Of a stretch of DNA of 36,119 nucleotides, positions 1-10,665 are shown piece after piece (position 1 is the first letter of the stretch; each line of letters opens with the position of its first letter). The notes under the pieces are model-generated. The model was given only the letters and a program-made list of their open reading frames with translations. It searched no databases and was not told the DNA's origin. This stretch comes from Myxococcota bacterium (GTDB taxonomy: Bacteria; Myxococcota_C; UBA6777). The position numbers were made by a program, and so were the translations under genes. The DNA lies in contig CAUJFU010000261.1 of assembly GCA_963169055.1 (NCBI GenBank), positions 1 to 36,119 of the forward strand, read 5' to 3'.

Positions 1-10
1 GGGGGGTGGG

Positions 11-2473
11 CTAAAAGCCGACAGAGAGGTTAAAAAAGCCGTTGATTCCGGGCATAGGGACGAGAGAGCTAAAGTTGGGTTCTCGGGCGCTGCGGTATCC
101 GATATCGTTGTAGTTCCAGTTGAGGATATTTTCGGCGGTTGCGGAGAGGGAGATCTTTTTGATGGGCCAATTTTCGGGGGGTCGCCAGAGGTATCCTGCG
201 GAGAGGTGGAGGACAAAGTAAGGTTCGATCTGAGGCCCACGCTGGACGGTAATCTCGCCGTTTTCGGCCTGATCGAAGCCCGTATTTTGGCGTCCTGATT
301 GCACGTTGAGGCGGATACTTCCGAAGAAGTGAGAGAGATCGTGCGAATGGGAGCGAAAATCGAAGATCAGCGAGCCTTGAAGGAGGGGGATATCTTGGAG
401 GAGGATGGGGTTTTCGGCTCCACCGCGAAGACCTTGGATATCAAGGCGCGGAAAAAGTACGGCCAGAGCAGCAGAGATATCCATCCAAGGCACAAGTTTC
501 AAGACGGTGTAGAGCCGGCCTCCAAGCGTCATTTGATTTCCGATATTGATATTTCGGACTTCATTTTGTCGGAAAGGGACGAAGATCAGCGCATCTACGT
601 TGTTGAGCCAGTGGTGAAAGACGCTCGCGGTAAAATACCATTTTGAAAAAAGCCCTGCGTAGACGTTGAGTTCGACCGAGTGTTTGTCTTGCGGCAAGAG
701 GTCGCGTGCGTCGAGGGCACGAGCGACGTTGGAGCCGTAGAGCTGCCAGTTGGAGGGCGAAAGGAAGGCGTAGCCGTAGGAAAGGCGGGCCTGAAGGGAC
801 TCACCGAACTTTCCGATCAAAGAAGCACGACCGACGAGCGGCGCGCTAAAGCGGTAACAAGGCGAAAGAGGCCGATAACAGTTGGGAACGATATCCAGAT
901 CCCCACGCGCCCAATCCCAATCGGAGCGCACACCGACGCTTGCACTGAGCCAGTCAACGATGTTGACATCTGCTTGTAAAAAGGCGCTGAAGCGGATGTG
1001 TTCGAAGTGGTTTCCTGCGCCGGTGCTTGTGGGTGCGGCAGCGGCAAAGCGATCGGGATCGGGACGGTCGGAGATCACATAAGCCCCTTGGATATGTTCG
1101 ATCGCGGTATCAAACCCTACGGACATACGCAGACGGCTGTTGAGCAGTTGGAAATCCAGTTTGGGTTGCGCTTGGAATGACTGTGAGATCACATAGTAAT
1201 AGCGGGGTTGCCAAGCAAACTCCGTCCAAGTGCAAGGGATCTGGTTGTTGCCGGTGGGGTCGGTGCAAGGCTTTTCGGGGTTTACAAAAACGCGTTGTTG
1301 TCCATCAAAAAACACCCGAGAAGAGGACGTGGGGATCTCGTGTCTTCGGTAAACCAAGTTCAAGTTGAGATAGATGACTTGGGCCTTTTCACCGACGCCA
1401 GAAGACCACAGCTCGCTTTTGAGGTGGTGCAAAGAGACGGCGAGGTTGCGTACAGTCCATGTCGTGTTGGCTTGGCGCAAGTAGGCGGGATAGCGGAGTC
1501 CTTCGCCTGTGTCCATGCTCCACAAAAAGAAGCGCAAGAACCAGTTATCAAAGCGCAAGCCTGCTTCTCCGACAAAAGTCTGGTTTCGATCGGAGTATGT
1601 CGGGTTGGCATAAAGTCCGCTGTTGGCGGGATCATCACGAAAGGCCGAATCAAGGCGTTTGCGATAATTTGCGACTTCTTGATCGATCTTGCTTTGCTCG
1701 GAACTTGGGAAGGCGCGTTGATAGTCGAGTCGGTATTGTGCGGCGCGTTGGTCCAAAAAGCCTCGGATGTCGGGGTTATCGAGACTCCATCGTTGATTGA
1801 TGCCGTCATCGCGTGCATCGCTGAGATAAAGGCGACCGCGCACGTACCAAGAAAACAGATTTTTGGCGAGGTTTTTGTTGCTACGTTTGTTGTAGCTGTG
1901 GCCGAGCATCAGATCGAGAGCCCACATATTGGTGCGGATATCTTTGGTAAAGGAGAGATCACCGTATCCATCAGCAAGATCTTCTGCTTTTTTGGTATCA
2001 ATAAAAACGACGCCAGAGACGGCGTTTGCACCAAAGCGGGTGGCAGCAGGTCCGTAGAATACAGTGATATTTTTAATGAAATAGGTAGAGTATTGGTAAG
2101 AAAGCCAGATCGAGCGCCGCCAAAGATCTTGTTCGAGAACACCGTCAACAAAGAGCATAAACTTCTCGTTGTTTTGGGACTGTTCGCCGTCCATGATCAA
2201 GTTGACCCAACCTTGACCAAAACCACCACGGGTAGAAAAGCCGGGCAGATCGCGTAAGATCTCGTAAACCGAGCGGTATCCGCGTGATTGGATCTGTTGG
2301 TGAGTCAGAACGATCACCATGCCGGGGATCTCGTTGGTAAGAAGGGGATAAGCCGATCCTGTGTCGATGGTTCCTTCGATGGGGTTCACGCGTTCGTCCG
2401 CTTTGGCCATCGAAGGGAAAGAAAGAAGCAGCCCGAGAACAAGAGCCAAGATCCGTCGCAAACAACCGTCCAT
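11..2473 (-). CDS. TonB-dependent receptor-like outer membrane protein
   Basis: 820-aa ORF with signal peptide; plug-like segment (IPGMVIVLTHQQIQSRGYRSVYEILRDLPGF, FVDGV, YGPAATRFGANAVSGVVFIDTK); many aromatic/amphipathic barrel strands; ends in a C-terminal Phe (NLSVGF*), typical of outer membrane barrels. Confidence 0.85.
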   Translation of the reverse strand: MDGCLRRILALVLGLLLSFPSMAKADERVNPIEGTIDTGSAYPLLTNEIPGMVIVLTHQQIQSRGYRSVYEILRDLPGFSTRGGFGQGWVNLIMDGEQSQNNEKFMLFVDGVLEQDLWRRSIWLSYQYSTYFIKNITVFYGPAATRFGANAVSGVVFIDTKKAEDLADGYGDLSFTKDIRTNMWALDLMLGHSYNKRSNKNLAKNLFSWYVRGRLYLSDARDDGINQRWSLDNPDIRGFLDQRAAQYRLDYQRAFPSSEQSKIDQEVANYRKRLDSAFRDDPANSGLYANPTYSDRNQTFVGEAGLRFDNWFLRFFLWSMDTGEGLRYPAYLRQANTTWTVRNLAVSLHHLKSELWSSGVGEKAQVIYLNLNLVYRRHEIPTSSSRVFFDGQQRVFVNPEKPCTDPTGNNQIPCTWTEFAWQPRYYYVISQSFQAQPKLDFQLLNSRLRMSVGFDTAIEHIQGAYVISDRPDPDRFAAAAPTSTGAGNHFEHIRFSAFLQADVNIVDWLSASVGVRSDWDWARGDLDIVPNCYRPLSPCYRFSAPLVGRASLIGKFGESLQARLSYGYAFLSPSNWQLYGSNVARALDARDLLPQDKHSVELNVYAGLFSKWYFTASVFHHWLNNVDALIFVPFRQNEVRNINIGNQMTLGGRLYTVLKLVPWMDISAALAVLFPRLDIQGLRGGAENPILLQDIPLLQGSLIFDFRSHSHDLSHFFGSIRLNVQSGRQNTGFDQAENGEITVQRGPQIEPYFVLHLSAGYLWRPPENWPIKKISLSATAENILNWNYNDIGYRSAREPNFSSLVPMPGINGFFNLSVGF

Positions 2474-2580
2474 GAAGGCGCATCTCCCGACAGTGAAAAC
2501 AAGACGAAGGGCCTCAGAAGCACAAACAACAAGGGCATCTTAGCCTCAGAAGGGGAGGCTGTGCAAGATCGGCAAGTCGG

Positions 2581-3666
2581 TCAAGGTTTTTTGGGAGGGA
2601 TGGGGGGAAGGGGAGAAAATGGAGGTTCTTGGGTGATTTGGAGCAGTAGTTGTTGTGCGCTTCGGTAGTTCGGCTCTTTGCGCAGCGTATCTTGTAGATA
2701 ACGCAAAGCAGTGTTGGGTTGGCCGAGTTGTATCCATAGCCAGACAACGATTCGTGCGGAATCAAGGGTGGGATCGATGTTTAATAGCTCGCGTGCTGCC
2801 CAAAGTCTCCGTTCAGCCGAAGCAGAAAAGATCAAACGCGCACGCGTGTAATCGGCATAGATCGGCCCGCCCATCAAGACGGGCAACGGGAAGACACCGA
2901 CCACCTGATTGGCCCAGCGCGCCAAGAACAAAGTACGCATCCAATAACGCTGTTCTTGGGAGAGCTGCTTGGCGTTTTCGAGAACTCCGAGGCGCGAGAA
3001 AAGAGGAGGGAAATTGCCGGCATATTGGGCCAAGTCGAGGGTTTGTTGAAACGCAGGAGAGTGGGCGGCTGGCCGTTTGAGTAGGGATCCGCCTTGGGCA
3101 AGAAACCGCTCAAGGGCTTTTTCGAGTTGTTTGAGTCGCAAAAAGCCTAACAATCGGTATTTTGGTAATCCATACAAACGAAGATGGCGGTGCATGCGGT
3201 ATCGAACCTCGCTGCGCTGCATGGTTTCTTGTTGCCATTCACGCAGGGCTTGCCTTTCGAGAAAGGCGAGCAGGTCTTGATCTTGATTGGTCAGCTTCAT
3301 GGAAGAAGCGATCGAAAATACCCTTGTATAGGTCAAATCAGAAGGATCGAGAGGAAGGTCAAAGGGGAAAGGGCGGAAAAAAGAAGAGGCTCGGAGGTCA
3401 TGCCGCAGCTCGCGCCGAAGAAGCGCAGCAAGATCAGTAGTTATAGAGGGCTGCGAAGCGGGGGGGGGAAATTTTGTATCGGAAGAGGCTGTGGGTTGAG
3501 AAGTTGCAGAGCGGCGCGTCGCGGTATTGGTCGGATTTATTTTTTGGGAGGGTAGAATGCGAGGACGAGAGGTTTGCGCGCAAAGCACCGAAGGAAAATG
3601 GATCGCGCACAGGCAAAGCAAAAAATAGCAGAGTCTTCGAAAGATGGACAAAACAAACAAGTCCAT
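2581..3666 (-). CDS. hypothetical exported protein, TPR-like C-terminus
   Basis: ORF with hydrophobic N-terminal signal (MDLFVLSIFRRLCYFLLCLCAIHFPSVLCAQ); C-terminal helical repeat-like segment (RLWAARELLNIDPTLDSARIVVWLWIQLGQPNTALRYLQDTLRKEPNYRSAQQLL). Start set at the ATG before the signal peptide. Confidence 0.65.
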   Translation of the reverse strand: MDLFVLSIFRRLCYFLLCLCAIHFPSVLCAQTSRPRILPSQKINPTNTATRRSATSQPTASSDTKFPPPASQPSITTDLAALLRRELRHDLRASSFFRPFPFDLPLDPSDLTYTRVFSIASSMKLTNQDQDLLAFLERQALREWQQETMQRSEVRYRMHRHLRLYGLPKYRLLGFLRLKQLEKALERFLAQGGSLLKRPAAHSPAFQQTLDLAQYAGNFPPLFSRLGVLENAKQLSQEQRYWMRTLFLARWANQVVGVFPLPVLMGGPIYADYTRARLIFSASAERRLWAARELLNIDPTLDSARIVVWLWIQLGQPNTALRYLQDTLRKEPNYRSAQQLLLQITQEPPFSPLPPIPPKKP

Positions 3667-4038
3667 GATGTAACCGCCCGTGTGTTGGTTCGGTGCGTGT
3701 TCCTGAAGGATGAAGAAACAGCGCCCCAAAAAGTGATGCGAAGGAAGCCCCTGCGGAATCCAAAAAGCGCAACCAAGGCGAGAAGCAACAGGAGCGAAGA
3801 AGCGGGGGGTTTATACCACTTTATGTTTGGCGTGAGCAAGGAGGAAACGAAGCAAGAAAAAGCAAACGGGCTGCTTGGGGCTAAAGGGCTTGGGTGTTAT
3901 GGGTTAGAAAGAAGACAGAAGGTTCCAGATCAACAACAAGAGCGGTCGGTCTTTGCCTCACGGAGAGGCAAGAGACAGAAGGAGTGATGGGAGCGGAACA
4001 AAGAAGGGGTAGTAGGAGCGAAGCAGAGACGAGGGGGG

Positions 4039-4482
4039 TTATTCGGCGGTGCTGGCCGATTTGGTGGTTTTATCGTAAAGATGAACCAATTCGATGAGGG
4101 CGACAGGTGCGTTATCGCCTTGGCGAGGGGCGAGTTTAAGGATGCGAGTGTATCCTCCGGGGCGTTGAGCGAAAACGGGGGCGTACTCGTTGAACACTTT
4201 GCGAGCCACATCTTTGTCTTGGAGAAAAGACAGCGCTTGGCGGAAAAGATGCAGGTATTTTTGTTGGTATTCTTCGTCGGGGAGTTCGGAAGGAAAAGAG
4301 GAGCGAAGGGCTCGTTTTCCGAGAGTGATCATTTTTTCGGCTTCGCGGCGAAGTTCTTTTGCGCGTGCTTCGGTGGTGGTGATCTTTCCGTGTTCAAGGA
4401 AAGAAGTGACCAAGTTGCGCATCATCGCGCGGCGATGGCTGCTGTTACGCCCGAGCCGACGGCCATCCTTGCGGTGTCTCAT
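4039..4482 (-). CDS. rplQ: 50S ribosomal protein L17
   Basis: [46 protein letters not shown] is the L17 N-terminus; directly follows rpoA. Confidence 0.98.
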   Translation of the reverse strand: MRHRKDGRRLGRNSSHRRAMMRNLVTSFLEHGKITTTEARAKELRREAEKMITLGKRALRSSFPSELPDEEYQQKYLHLFRQALSFLQDKDVARKVFNEYAPVFAQRPGGYTRILKLAPRQGDNAPVALIELVHLYDKTTKSASTAE

Positions 4483-4690
4483 AATCGTATCCTCGTATGG
4501 TTATGCGTCAGTGTTTTTCTTTGCATGATTCCTGTTTTCGGACAGGTCAAGCGAATGAAAGAGAAGAAGCGTGCAAGGGACGCAAAAAGCGGGTATCTTG
4601 CAGCACAAACGCGGATGTTCTTTGCGGCATGATGAAGCGAGGGCGGTGCGGATGCAAAGCTCTGTACAACCCGCGAAGAAGCGCGAAGAT

Positions 4691-5725
4691 TCAGGCGTTG
4701 TTTTTGCGTTCTTTTTCTTTCAGATCTTTCGGGGGCCAGCTATCCAATTTCATTCCAAGGCTGAGGCCCATTTCGGCCAAGACATCGCGAATTTCTTTGA
4801 GCGATTTGCGGCCAAAGTTTTTGGTGTTGAGCATCTCCTGTTCGGATCGCTGGACAAGTTCGCCAATATAACGGATGTTTGCGTTGGCGAGACAGTTTGC
4901 AGATCGGACAGAAAGTTCGAGCTCATCGACAGTTTTCAGCAAGTTCTCGTTGAGTTTTTGCTCTTCTTCGGAGACCTCAGCATCAGGCGCATCGTCGATA
5001 TCTTCAAAATTCAAGAAGATCGAGAGCTGCTCACGCAATATCTTTGCGGCGAAAGCGACGGCATCATCAGGCCGAACGGATCCGTTGGTAAAGACTTCGA
5101 TGGTGAGTTTGTCGTAGTCAGTCACCTGACCAACACGTGCGTTGGTGACGAGATAGTTCACTTTTTTGATGGGGGAAAAGATGGCATCCACGCCGATGGT
5201 GCCTACAGGGAGTTCTCCCCACTGTTTGCGTTCGGCGGGGACATAACCGCGTCCACTGTGGGCGGTAAACTCGGCCTGAAGGCGAGCATCTTCCATCAAA
5301 GTAGCAATGTGTTGATCGGGATTGAGGATCGCGATATCAGGAGGAGTTTGGATATCGCGGGCTCTGACGATCACCTTTTCTCCGGGTTTTCCTTTGACGT
5401 CGATACGAAGTTTGCGAACATCGGGTTTATAGTCGTCAAACTTTAAGACAACTTCTTTGAGATTCAAGAGGATATCTGTAACGTCTTCAAGAATACCGGG
5501 TAGGGTTTGAAATTCGTGGTGCGCGCCTTCGATTTTTGCAGCGGAGATCGCGGCACCTTGGATAGAGGAGAGCAAAACACGACGCAGGGAGTTTCCAAGC
5601 GTGACCCCAAAACCACGTTCGAGGGGTTCCGCAACGAACTTGCCGTACGTATCACTAAGGGAATCCTGATCGACCTGTAGGCTTTTGGGGCTGATCAGCT
5701 CACGCCAAAATCTATACATAGGCAA
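4691..5725 (-). CDS. rpoA: DNA-directed RNA polymerase subunit alpha
   Basis: [35 protein letters not shown] and C-terminal alpha-CTD ([45 protein letters not shown]). Confidence 0.98.
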   Translation of the reverse strand: MPMYRFWRELISPKSLQVDQDSLSDTYGKFVAEPLERGFGVTLGNSLRRVLLSSIQGAAISAAKIEGAHHEFQTLPGILEDVTDILLNLKEVVLKFDDYKPDVRKLRIDVKGKPGEKVIVRARDIQTPPDIAILNPDQHIATLMEDARLQAEFTAHSGRGYVPAERKQWGELPVGTIGVDAIFSPIKKVNYLVTNARVGQVTDYDKLTIEVFTNGSVRPDDAVAFAAKILREQLSIFLNFEDIDDAPDAEVSEEEQKLNENLLKTVDELELSVRSANCLANANIRYIGELVQRSEQEMLNTKNFGRKSLKEIRDVLAEMGLSLGMKLDSWPPKDLKEKERKNNA

Positions 5726-5784
5726 TCACTCCATCGGCTCAAGAGCAAAGGGGCGATCCTACGACGAGTGAGAGGAGCCCCAAC

Positions 5785-5813
5785 AAGATAAGATGCCCGA
5801 TAACGGCTACCAA
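5785..5813 (-). promoter_or_regulatory. putative sigma70-type promoter for rpoA-rplQ
   Basis: Minus strand TTGGTA-N17-TATCTT, downstream of the terminator hairpin and about 60 nt upstream of rpoA. Imperfect match. Confidence 0.35.
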
Positions 5814-5851
5814 CACGCATCGCGATACTAAAGCGATACGCGGGAGGATGA

Positions 5852-5892
5852 ACAAAAACCCGCCCTCTTTCATCAAAGAGTGATGGCGGGTT
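5852..5892 (-). terminator. intrinsic (rho-independent) terminator-like hairpin between rpsK and rpoA
   Basis: Minus strand AACCCGCC-ATCA-CTCTTT-GATG-AAAGAG-GGCGGGTT followed by TTTGTT: two stacked perfect stems and a T tract. Confidence 0.75.
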
Positions 5893-5978
5893 GGATGCAA
5901 CAGCAAAGAGTTCTTGCGAGGAGCTCCAATATTGGGTTCTCTCACAAAGAGAGGGATCCCACGAACCAAGCGTGGCGT

Positions 5979-6374
5979 TCAGACGCGGCGGCGTTTGGGA
6001 GGACGACAGCCGTTGTGTGGGATCGGCGTTACATCGCGGATCAGGGAGATTTTCAAACCAGAAGCAGCGAGAGAGCGCAAGGCAGCTTCTCGGCCCGATC
6101 CGGGACCTTTGACATGCACGGAAAGGCTTTTCATGCCATGCTCTTTGGCTTTGCGAGCGGCATCTTCAGCGGCTTGCTGTGCGGCGTAGGGTGTACTTTT
6201 GCGGGAGCCTTTAAAGCCACGCTCACCGGCGCTCGACCATGTGAGAACATTTCCAGAAGGATCGGAGATGGTCACGATGGTGTTATTGAAAGTGGATTGG
6301 ATATGCGCGACGCCAACAGGGATATTCTTTTTAACTTTTTTGCGTCCGCTTTTGGCTCGTTTTGGTTTCGCCAT
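5979..6374 (-). CDS. rpsK: 30S ribosomal protein S11
   Basis: [46 protein letters not shown]...[16 protein letters not shown]. Confidence 0.98.
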   Translation of the reverse strand: MAKPKRAKSGRKKVKKNIPVGVAHIQSTFNNTIVTISDPSGNVLTWSSAGERGFKGSRKSTPYAAQQAAEDAARKAKEHGMKSLSVHVKGPGSGREAALRSLAASGLKISLIRDVTPIPHNGCRPPKRRRV

Positions 6375-6395
6375 CGTCGTATCCTATCGGGTGAA

Positions 6396-6761
6396 TTAGC
6401 GTTTGCGCATCATGTTACGGCGGGGGCCTTTGCGGGTCCGCGCGTTGGTTTTGGTACGTTGGCCGCGAACAGGAAGACCGCGTCGGTGACGAAGTCCCCG
6501 ATAGCATCCGATGTCCATAAGGCGCTTGATGTTCATGGAGATCTCACGTCGGAGATCCCCTTCCACTTTGTGTTCTTGCTCGATAACCTTACGGATACGT
6601 TGGACTTCACCTTCGCTCAACTGGTAGGTGCGCGTGGAAGGCGGAACTTCCGCTTTTTCTAAGATTTTGTTGGCAGTGTGAGGCCCGACCCCGTAAAGGT
6701 AGGTCAAGGCGATATCGATACGTTTGTTGCGCGGCAGGTCGATACCAGCGATGCGTGCCAT
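6396..6761 (-). CDS. rpsM: 30S ribosomal protein S13
   Basis: [26 protein letters not shown]...[25 protein letters not shown]. Confidence 0.98.
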   Translation of the reverse strand: MARIAGIDLPRNKRIDIALTYLYGVGPHTANKILEKAEVPPSTRTYQLSEGEVQRIRKVIEQEHKVEGDLRREISMNIKRLMDIGCYRGLRHRRGLPVRGQRTKTNARTRKGPRRNMMRKR

Positions 6762-6773
6762 GCTCTTTCTCCC

Positions 6774-6887
6774 TTAGCCCTGACGCTGTTTATGCTTGGG
6801 GTTATCGCAGATCACCCGAACGACGCCACGTCGTTTGACGACCTTGCATTTATCGCAGATTTTTTTCACAGAAGCTCGAACTTTCAT
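6774..6887 (-). CDS. rpmJ: 50S ribosomal protein L36 (zinc-binding C+ form)
   Basis: Not in the supplied ORF track; manual translation gives [37 protein letters not shown] (37 aa) with CxxC...C....H ligands. Confidence 0.96.
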   Translation of the reverse strand: MKVRASVKKICDKCKVVKRRGVVRVICDNPKHKQRQG

Positions 6888-7072
6888 TGTTTAGCCCGTG
6901 AGACCCAAGTACATTTGCCTTGGGTAAGGAGGGCATTCACCGACATTTCGGTTTCAGCCCATGTTGTAGAGAGTGAGGGATAGAGTGTTTCGACTTCTCC
7001 CTCTATTCGCGAATGTTTCCTATGGAAGGATTCTCTCAGGTTGGTTTGGGGTACACGATCACGATGAGATCG

Positions 7073-8389
7073 TCAAGCGGTAGAACTGTTTCGACCACGA
7101 ATTTTTGTACCACGAGATCCTGTAAGGCCTTCGTAATGGCGAGTGATCAAGTGAGACTCGATCTGTTGGGCGGTATCAAGGGCAACACCGACAACGATCA
7201 GCAAGGATGTCCCTCCAAAATAAAAAGGGACACCGTACTTTGCGATCAAGATATTGGGCAGTACGCAAACAGCCGAGAGATAGACGGCTCCCGCGAAGGT
7301 GATTCGGGAAAGCACAAAGTCGATGTACTCGGCGGTTTGTTTTCCGGGACGGTATCCGGGGATATAGCCGCCGTTTTTCTTGATATTGTCTGCGACGTCG
7401 GTAGGATTAAACGTGACGGCAGTATAAAAGTAAGCAAAGAAAACGGTGAGAGCGACATAGATGCTGTTGTAGAGAAGACCATCAAATCGCAGGTTATCGG
7501 AAACAGGTTTAAGAACAGGAAGCCACTGGGAAACAGTGGCGGGGAACATCAAGACCGACGACGCAAAGATGGGGGGAATAACACCAGCGGTATTGACTTT
7601 GAGAGGCAGGTGCGATGCTTGGCCGCCTGTGACTTGGTTTCCGATGACGCGTTTGGCGTATTGAACTGGGATACGTCGGTGTGCGCGTTCAAAAAAGACG
7701 ATCACACCGACAACGATGATCATAAAGGCAACGAGAAGAAGAAGTTCGACGAGCTTTTCGGAGAACATATCGACAGTTGAGGCAATAGCCGAAGGGAAAG
7801 CTGCGACAATACCCGCATAAATCAAGAGGCTGATCCCATTTCCGATGCCATGTTCGGTCATTTTCTCACCGAGCCACATCAAGAAAACAGCACCACAGGT
7901 CAGGGTCAACACAGTCATAAAAATAAACATGAAGTCGGCATAGACCACCAATCCGGGGATGGTGACGCTTTGGCTTCGCAGCCAAAATCCGATCCCGATC
8001 CCTTGCACGATGCTCAGCAGGATGGTGCCGTAGCGCGTGTATTGGTTGATCTTTTGTCGTCCGACCTCGCCCTCTTTGGAAAGGCGAGTCAACGTGGGGA
8101 CAACGACTTGCAAGAGTTGGATGATGATCGAGGCGCTAATGTAGGGCATGATGCCCAACGCAAAGATCGACATCCGTTCAAGAGCGCCGCCCGTGAACAT
8201 GTTAAATAGGCCGAGTAGACCGCCTCTTCCGCCGCCACCGCCACCAACCATCCGCATCATTTTTTCACGGTTCACGCCCGGGATGGTAATGAACACCCCG
8301 ATGCGATAGACCGCGAGCATACCGAGAGTAAAAAGGATACGGCGGCGAAGTTCAGGGACGCGCGTGATGTTTGCGAAGTTACTGAGCAC
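7073..8389 (-). CDS. secY: preprotein translocase subunit SecY
   Basis: 438 aa polytopic; [89 protein letters not shown]. Confidence 0.98.
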   Translation of the reverse strand: MLSNFANITRVPELRRRILFTLGMLAVYRIGVFITIPGVNREKMMRMVGGGGGGRGGLLGLFNMFTGGALERMSIFALGIMPYISASIIIQLLQVVVPTLTRLSKEGEVGRQKINQYTRYGTILLSIVQGIGIGFWLRSQSVTIPGLVVYADFMFIFMTVLTLTCGAVFLMWLGEKMTEHGIGNGISLLIYAGIVAAFPSAIASTVDMFSEKLVELLLLVAFMIIVVGVIVFFERAHRRIPVQYAKRVIGNQVTGGQASHLPLKVNTAGVIPPIFASSVLMFPATVSQWLPVLKPVSDNLRFDGLLYNSIYVALTVFFAYFYTAVTFNPTDVADNIKKNGGYIPGYRPGKQTAEYIDFVLSRITFAGAVYLSAVCVLPNILIAKYGVPFYFGGTSLLIVVGVALDTAQQIESHLITRHYEGLTGSRGTKIRGRNSSTA

Positions 8390-8846
8390 TTTCGATTACC
8401 TCGACGGTTCCGCCTGCGGCCTCGATTTTTTCGCGGGCAGCAGCCGAGAAGCGATGCGCACGAACAGTCAGCGCGACGTTAATTTCACCATCCCCAAGAA
8501 CTTTGACGCCTGCGTTGTTAAGGTTCGAAGGAGCGAGGCCGCGTTGAGCGAGAGTCTCGACATCCACAACAGAACCAGCGGAAAACGCTTGAAGGTCACG
8601 CACGTTAACGACGTGGTATTCTTGGCGGAATAGATTGGTAAAGCCACGTTTCGGGAGGCGGCGTTGGAGAGGCATTTGGCCACCCTCAAATCGGGGATGG
8701 GGTCCTGCTCCAGCACGAGCATGTTGGCCTTTGTGGCCACGCCCTGCTGTTTTACCGAGACCAGAGCCGGGGCCGCGCCCCACGCGCTTTTTCTTTTTCA
8801 CTGCGCCTTTTGGGGGTTGTAGGCGCGACAGCATCTTGTCAGACAT
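8379..8846 (-). CDS. rplO: 50S ribosomal protein L15
   Basis: [28 protein letters not shown]...[18 protein letters not shown]; start set at MSDKML, just after rpmD. Confidence 0.97.
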   Translation of the reverse strand: MSDKMLSRLQPPKGAVKKKKRVGRGPGSGLGKTAGRGHKGQHARAGAGPHPRFEGGQMPLQRRLPKRGFTNLFRQEYHVVNVRDLQAFSAGSVVDVETLAQRGLAPSNLNNAGVKVLGDGEINVALTVRAHRFSAAAREKIEAAGGTVEVIESAQ

Positions 8847-8847
8847 T

Positions 8848-9030
8848 TTATCGTTCCTTCCACTCGACAAGGTGCTCGACAGCGCGAACCATGCCGCGCG
8901 TTTCTGGCGTATCGTTGATCTCGACACTGTGGCCGATCTTGCGCAACCCGAGGCTGCGCAGAGTGGAACGTTGTCGTTGTGGGCGACCGATCACGCTGCG
9001 AACTTGAGTGATTTGAAGTTTTTTTACCAT
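8848..9030 (-). CDS. rpmD: 50S ribosomal protein L30
   Basis: [48 protein letters not shown]. Confidence 0.97.
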   Translation of the reverse strand: MVKKLQITQVRSVIGRPQRQRSTLRSLGLRKIGHSVEINDTPETRGMVRAVEHLVEWKER

Positions 9031-9045
9031 AGGTTCGGTCTCCTC

Positions 9046-9564
9046 TTAGCGCTGGATCTCGTCAAGCGCCTTACCACGCATTTGCGCCGTATCTTCGGGC
9101 GAGCGTAGCTGCTCAAGAGCGTTGAGCGTAGCTTTTACGACGTTGTGTGGGTTGGTTGTTCCGAGACACTTGGTCAAGATGTTTTTAATGCCGGCAGATT
9201 CAAGGACAGCGCGAACAGCACCACCCGCGATAACGCCCGTGCCAGAAGAAGCAGGGCGCAAAAGGACGCGCGCTGCGCCGAAATGGCCGATGACTTCGTG
9301 GGGGATGGTTTCGTTCATCACGGGAACGGCGATCAGTTCGCGTTTGGCGCGCTCGCTGCCTTTTCGGATAGCTTCGGGAACTTCGTTGGCTTTTCCAAGG
9401 CCGCTCCCAACGCAACCTTCGTTATTACCAACCACGACTAGCGCGTTGAAAGAAAAGCGGCGACCGCCTTTTACAACTTTCGCGGTGCGGTTGATCATCA
9501 CAACCCGCTCTTTCAGGTCTTCGGGGTTGAGCTGTTCCATTTGCTCGCGATTCAACGTGGCCAC
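9046..9564 (-). CDS. rpsE: 30S ribosomal protein S5
   Basis: [53 protein letters not shown]...[17 protein letters not shown]. Confidence 0.98.
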   Translation of the reverse strand: MATLNREQMEQLNPEDLKERVVMINRTAKVVKGGRRFSFNALVVVGNNEGCVGSGLGKANEVPEAIRKGSERAKRELIAVPVMNETIPHEVIGHFGAARVLLRPASSGTGVIAGGAVRAVLESAGIKNILTKCLGTTNPHNVVKATLNALEQLRSPEDTAQMRGKALDEIQR

Positions 9565-9573
9565 ATGATCCTC

Positions 9574-9942
9574 CTAGAATTCCAGACCGCCTTCACGGGC
9601 GCCGTCTGCGAGAGCTTGAACACGACCGTGGTAAATGTAACCGTTGCGGTCGAAGACAACAGAAGCGATGCCGAGTTCTTTGCAGCGCTCAGCGAGCAGT
9701 TGGCCTACACGTGCAGCACGTTCCTTCTTTTTCAAGGATTTCAGCTCTTCACGGAGTTGTGGTGATTGATCCGAAACCGAGGCAAGAGTATGCCCGGCTT
9801 GGTCATCAATGATTTGCGCGTAGATAAACTTACTGCTACGAAAGACTGTCAGGCGGGGGCGCTCAGGAGTCCCCGAGATCGTCGCACGAATGCGTCGCTT
9901 ACGACGTAAACGCGCCTGCAGTTTTGGATTGGTCTTGCCCAT
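9574..9942 (-). CDS. rplR: 50S ribosomal protein L18
   Basis: [47 protein letters not shown]...[26 protein letters not shown]; start set at MGKTNPK. Confidence 0.97.
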   Translation of the reverse strand: MGKTNPKLQARLRRKRRIRATISGTPERPRLTVFRSSKFIYAQIIDDQAGHTLASVSDQSPQLREELKSLKKKERAARVGQLLAERCKELGIASVVFDRNGYIYHGRVQALADGAREGGLEF

Positions 9943-10019
9943 CCTAGCCTCCTTGGAGCACACCTCGGGATCAATGAGGGGGGCAGATAACACGTCGAAG
10001 AAAATACGTCAACGAAAAA

Positions 10020-10601
10020 TTACTTTTTGCCGCCTTTGCCGCCTTTGCCACCAGTTTTTCCGACTTTTGTGCGGACTTGTTCGCCGGTGTAGCGGATCCC
10101 TTTGCCTTTGTAGGCATCGGGGGGGCGCAATTCACGAAGAGTGGCGGCGACTTGGCCGAGTTGACCTTTGTCGTTGCCTTTTAGGATGATCTTGATACGA
10201 TCTTGAACTTCGGCTTTGATTCCATCCGGAATGGGAAAGCTGATAGGATGGCTATAGCCAAGTTCGCCTTTTTTGAAGACGATACAATCGCGTCCATCGA
10301 CTTTTTCAATGGCAGCACGATATCCAACCCCAACCAATTCAAGACTTTTTACAAAACCTTGGGTCACGCCCGTGACCATATTGGCGAGAAGTGCTCGGTA
10401 GAGACCGTGAAAAGCACGGGTTGTACGCTCGTCATCTTTTCGGGTCAGAACGATCTGGTTTTCTTCGAAGGCGACATGGATATCGCTGCGAAAGGATTGG
10501 CTGAGTTCGCCGCGCGGTCCTTTGATCGTGACGTTTTGATTTTCGATCTTGACGTTTACGTTGGCGGGAACACGGATCGGCAGTTTGCCTATGCGGCTCA
10601 T
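10020..10601 (-). CDS. rplF: 50S ribosomal protein L6 with Gly/Lys-rich C-terminal tail
   Basis: MSRIGKLPIRVPANVNVKIENQNVTIKGPRGELSQSF...IRPPDAYKGKGIRYTGE-type end (LRPPDAYKGKGIRYTGEQVRTKVGKTGGKGGKGGKK). Confidence 0.97.
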   Translation of the reverse strand: MSRIGKLPIRVPANVNVKIENQNVTIKGPRGELSQSFRSDIHVAFEENQIVLTRKDDERTTRAFHGLYRALLANMVTGVTQGFVKSLELVGVGYRAAIEKVDGRDCIVFKKGELGYSHPISFPIPDGIKAEVQDRIKIILKGNDKGQLGQVAATLRELRPPDAYKGKGIRYTGEQVRTKVGKTGGKGGKGGKK

Positions 10602-10665
10602 GGCACTTGCCCTTTTTGATCTAGCGAGAGGCGTGGCCTCGTCGCTGGTTAGCAATAACGAGAAA

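Noticed and set aside
1208-2257. 349-aa plus-strand ORF antisense to the TonB-dependent receptor
   Set aside because: No domain-like pattern; the opposite strand encodes a clear receptor. Typical codon-bias shadow ORF.
5739-5969. 76-aa minus-strand ORF as a diverged rpsD remnant
   Set aside because: No S4 motifs; the ORF overlaps the terminator hairpin and promoter-like region.
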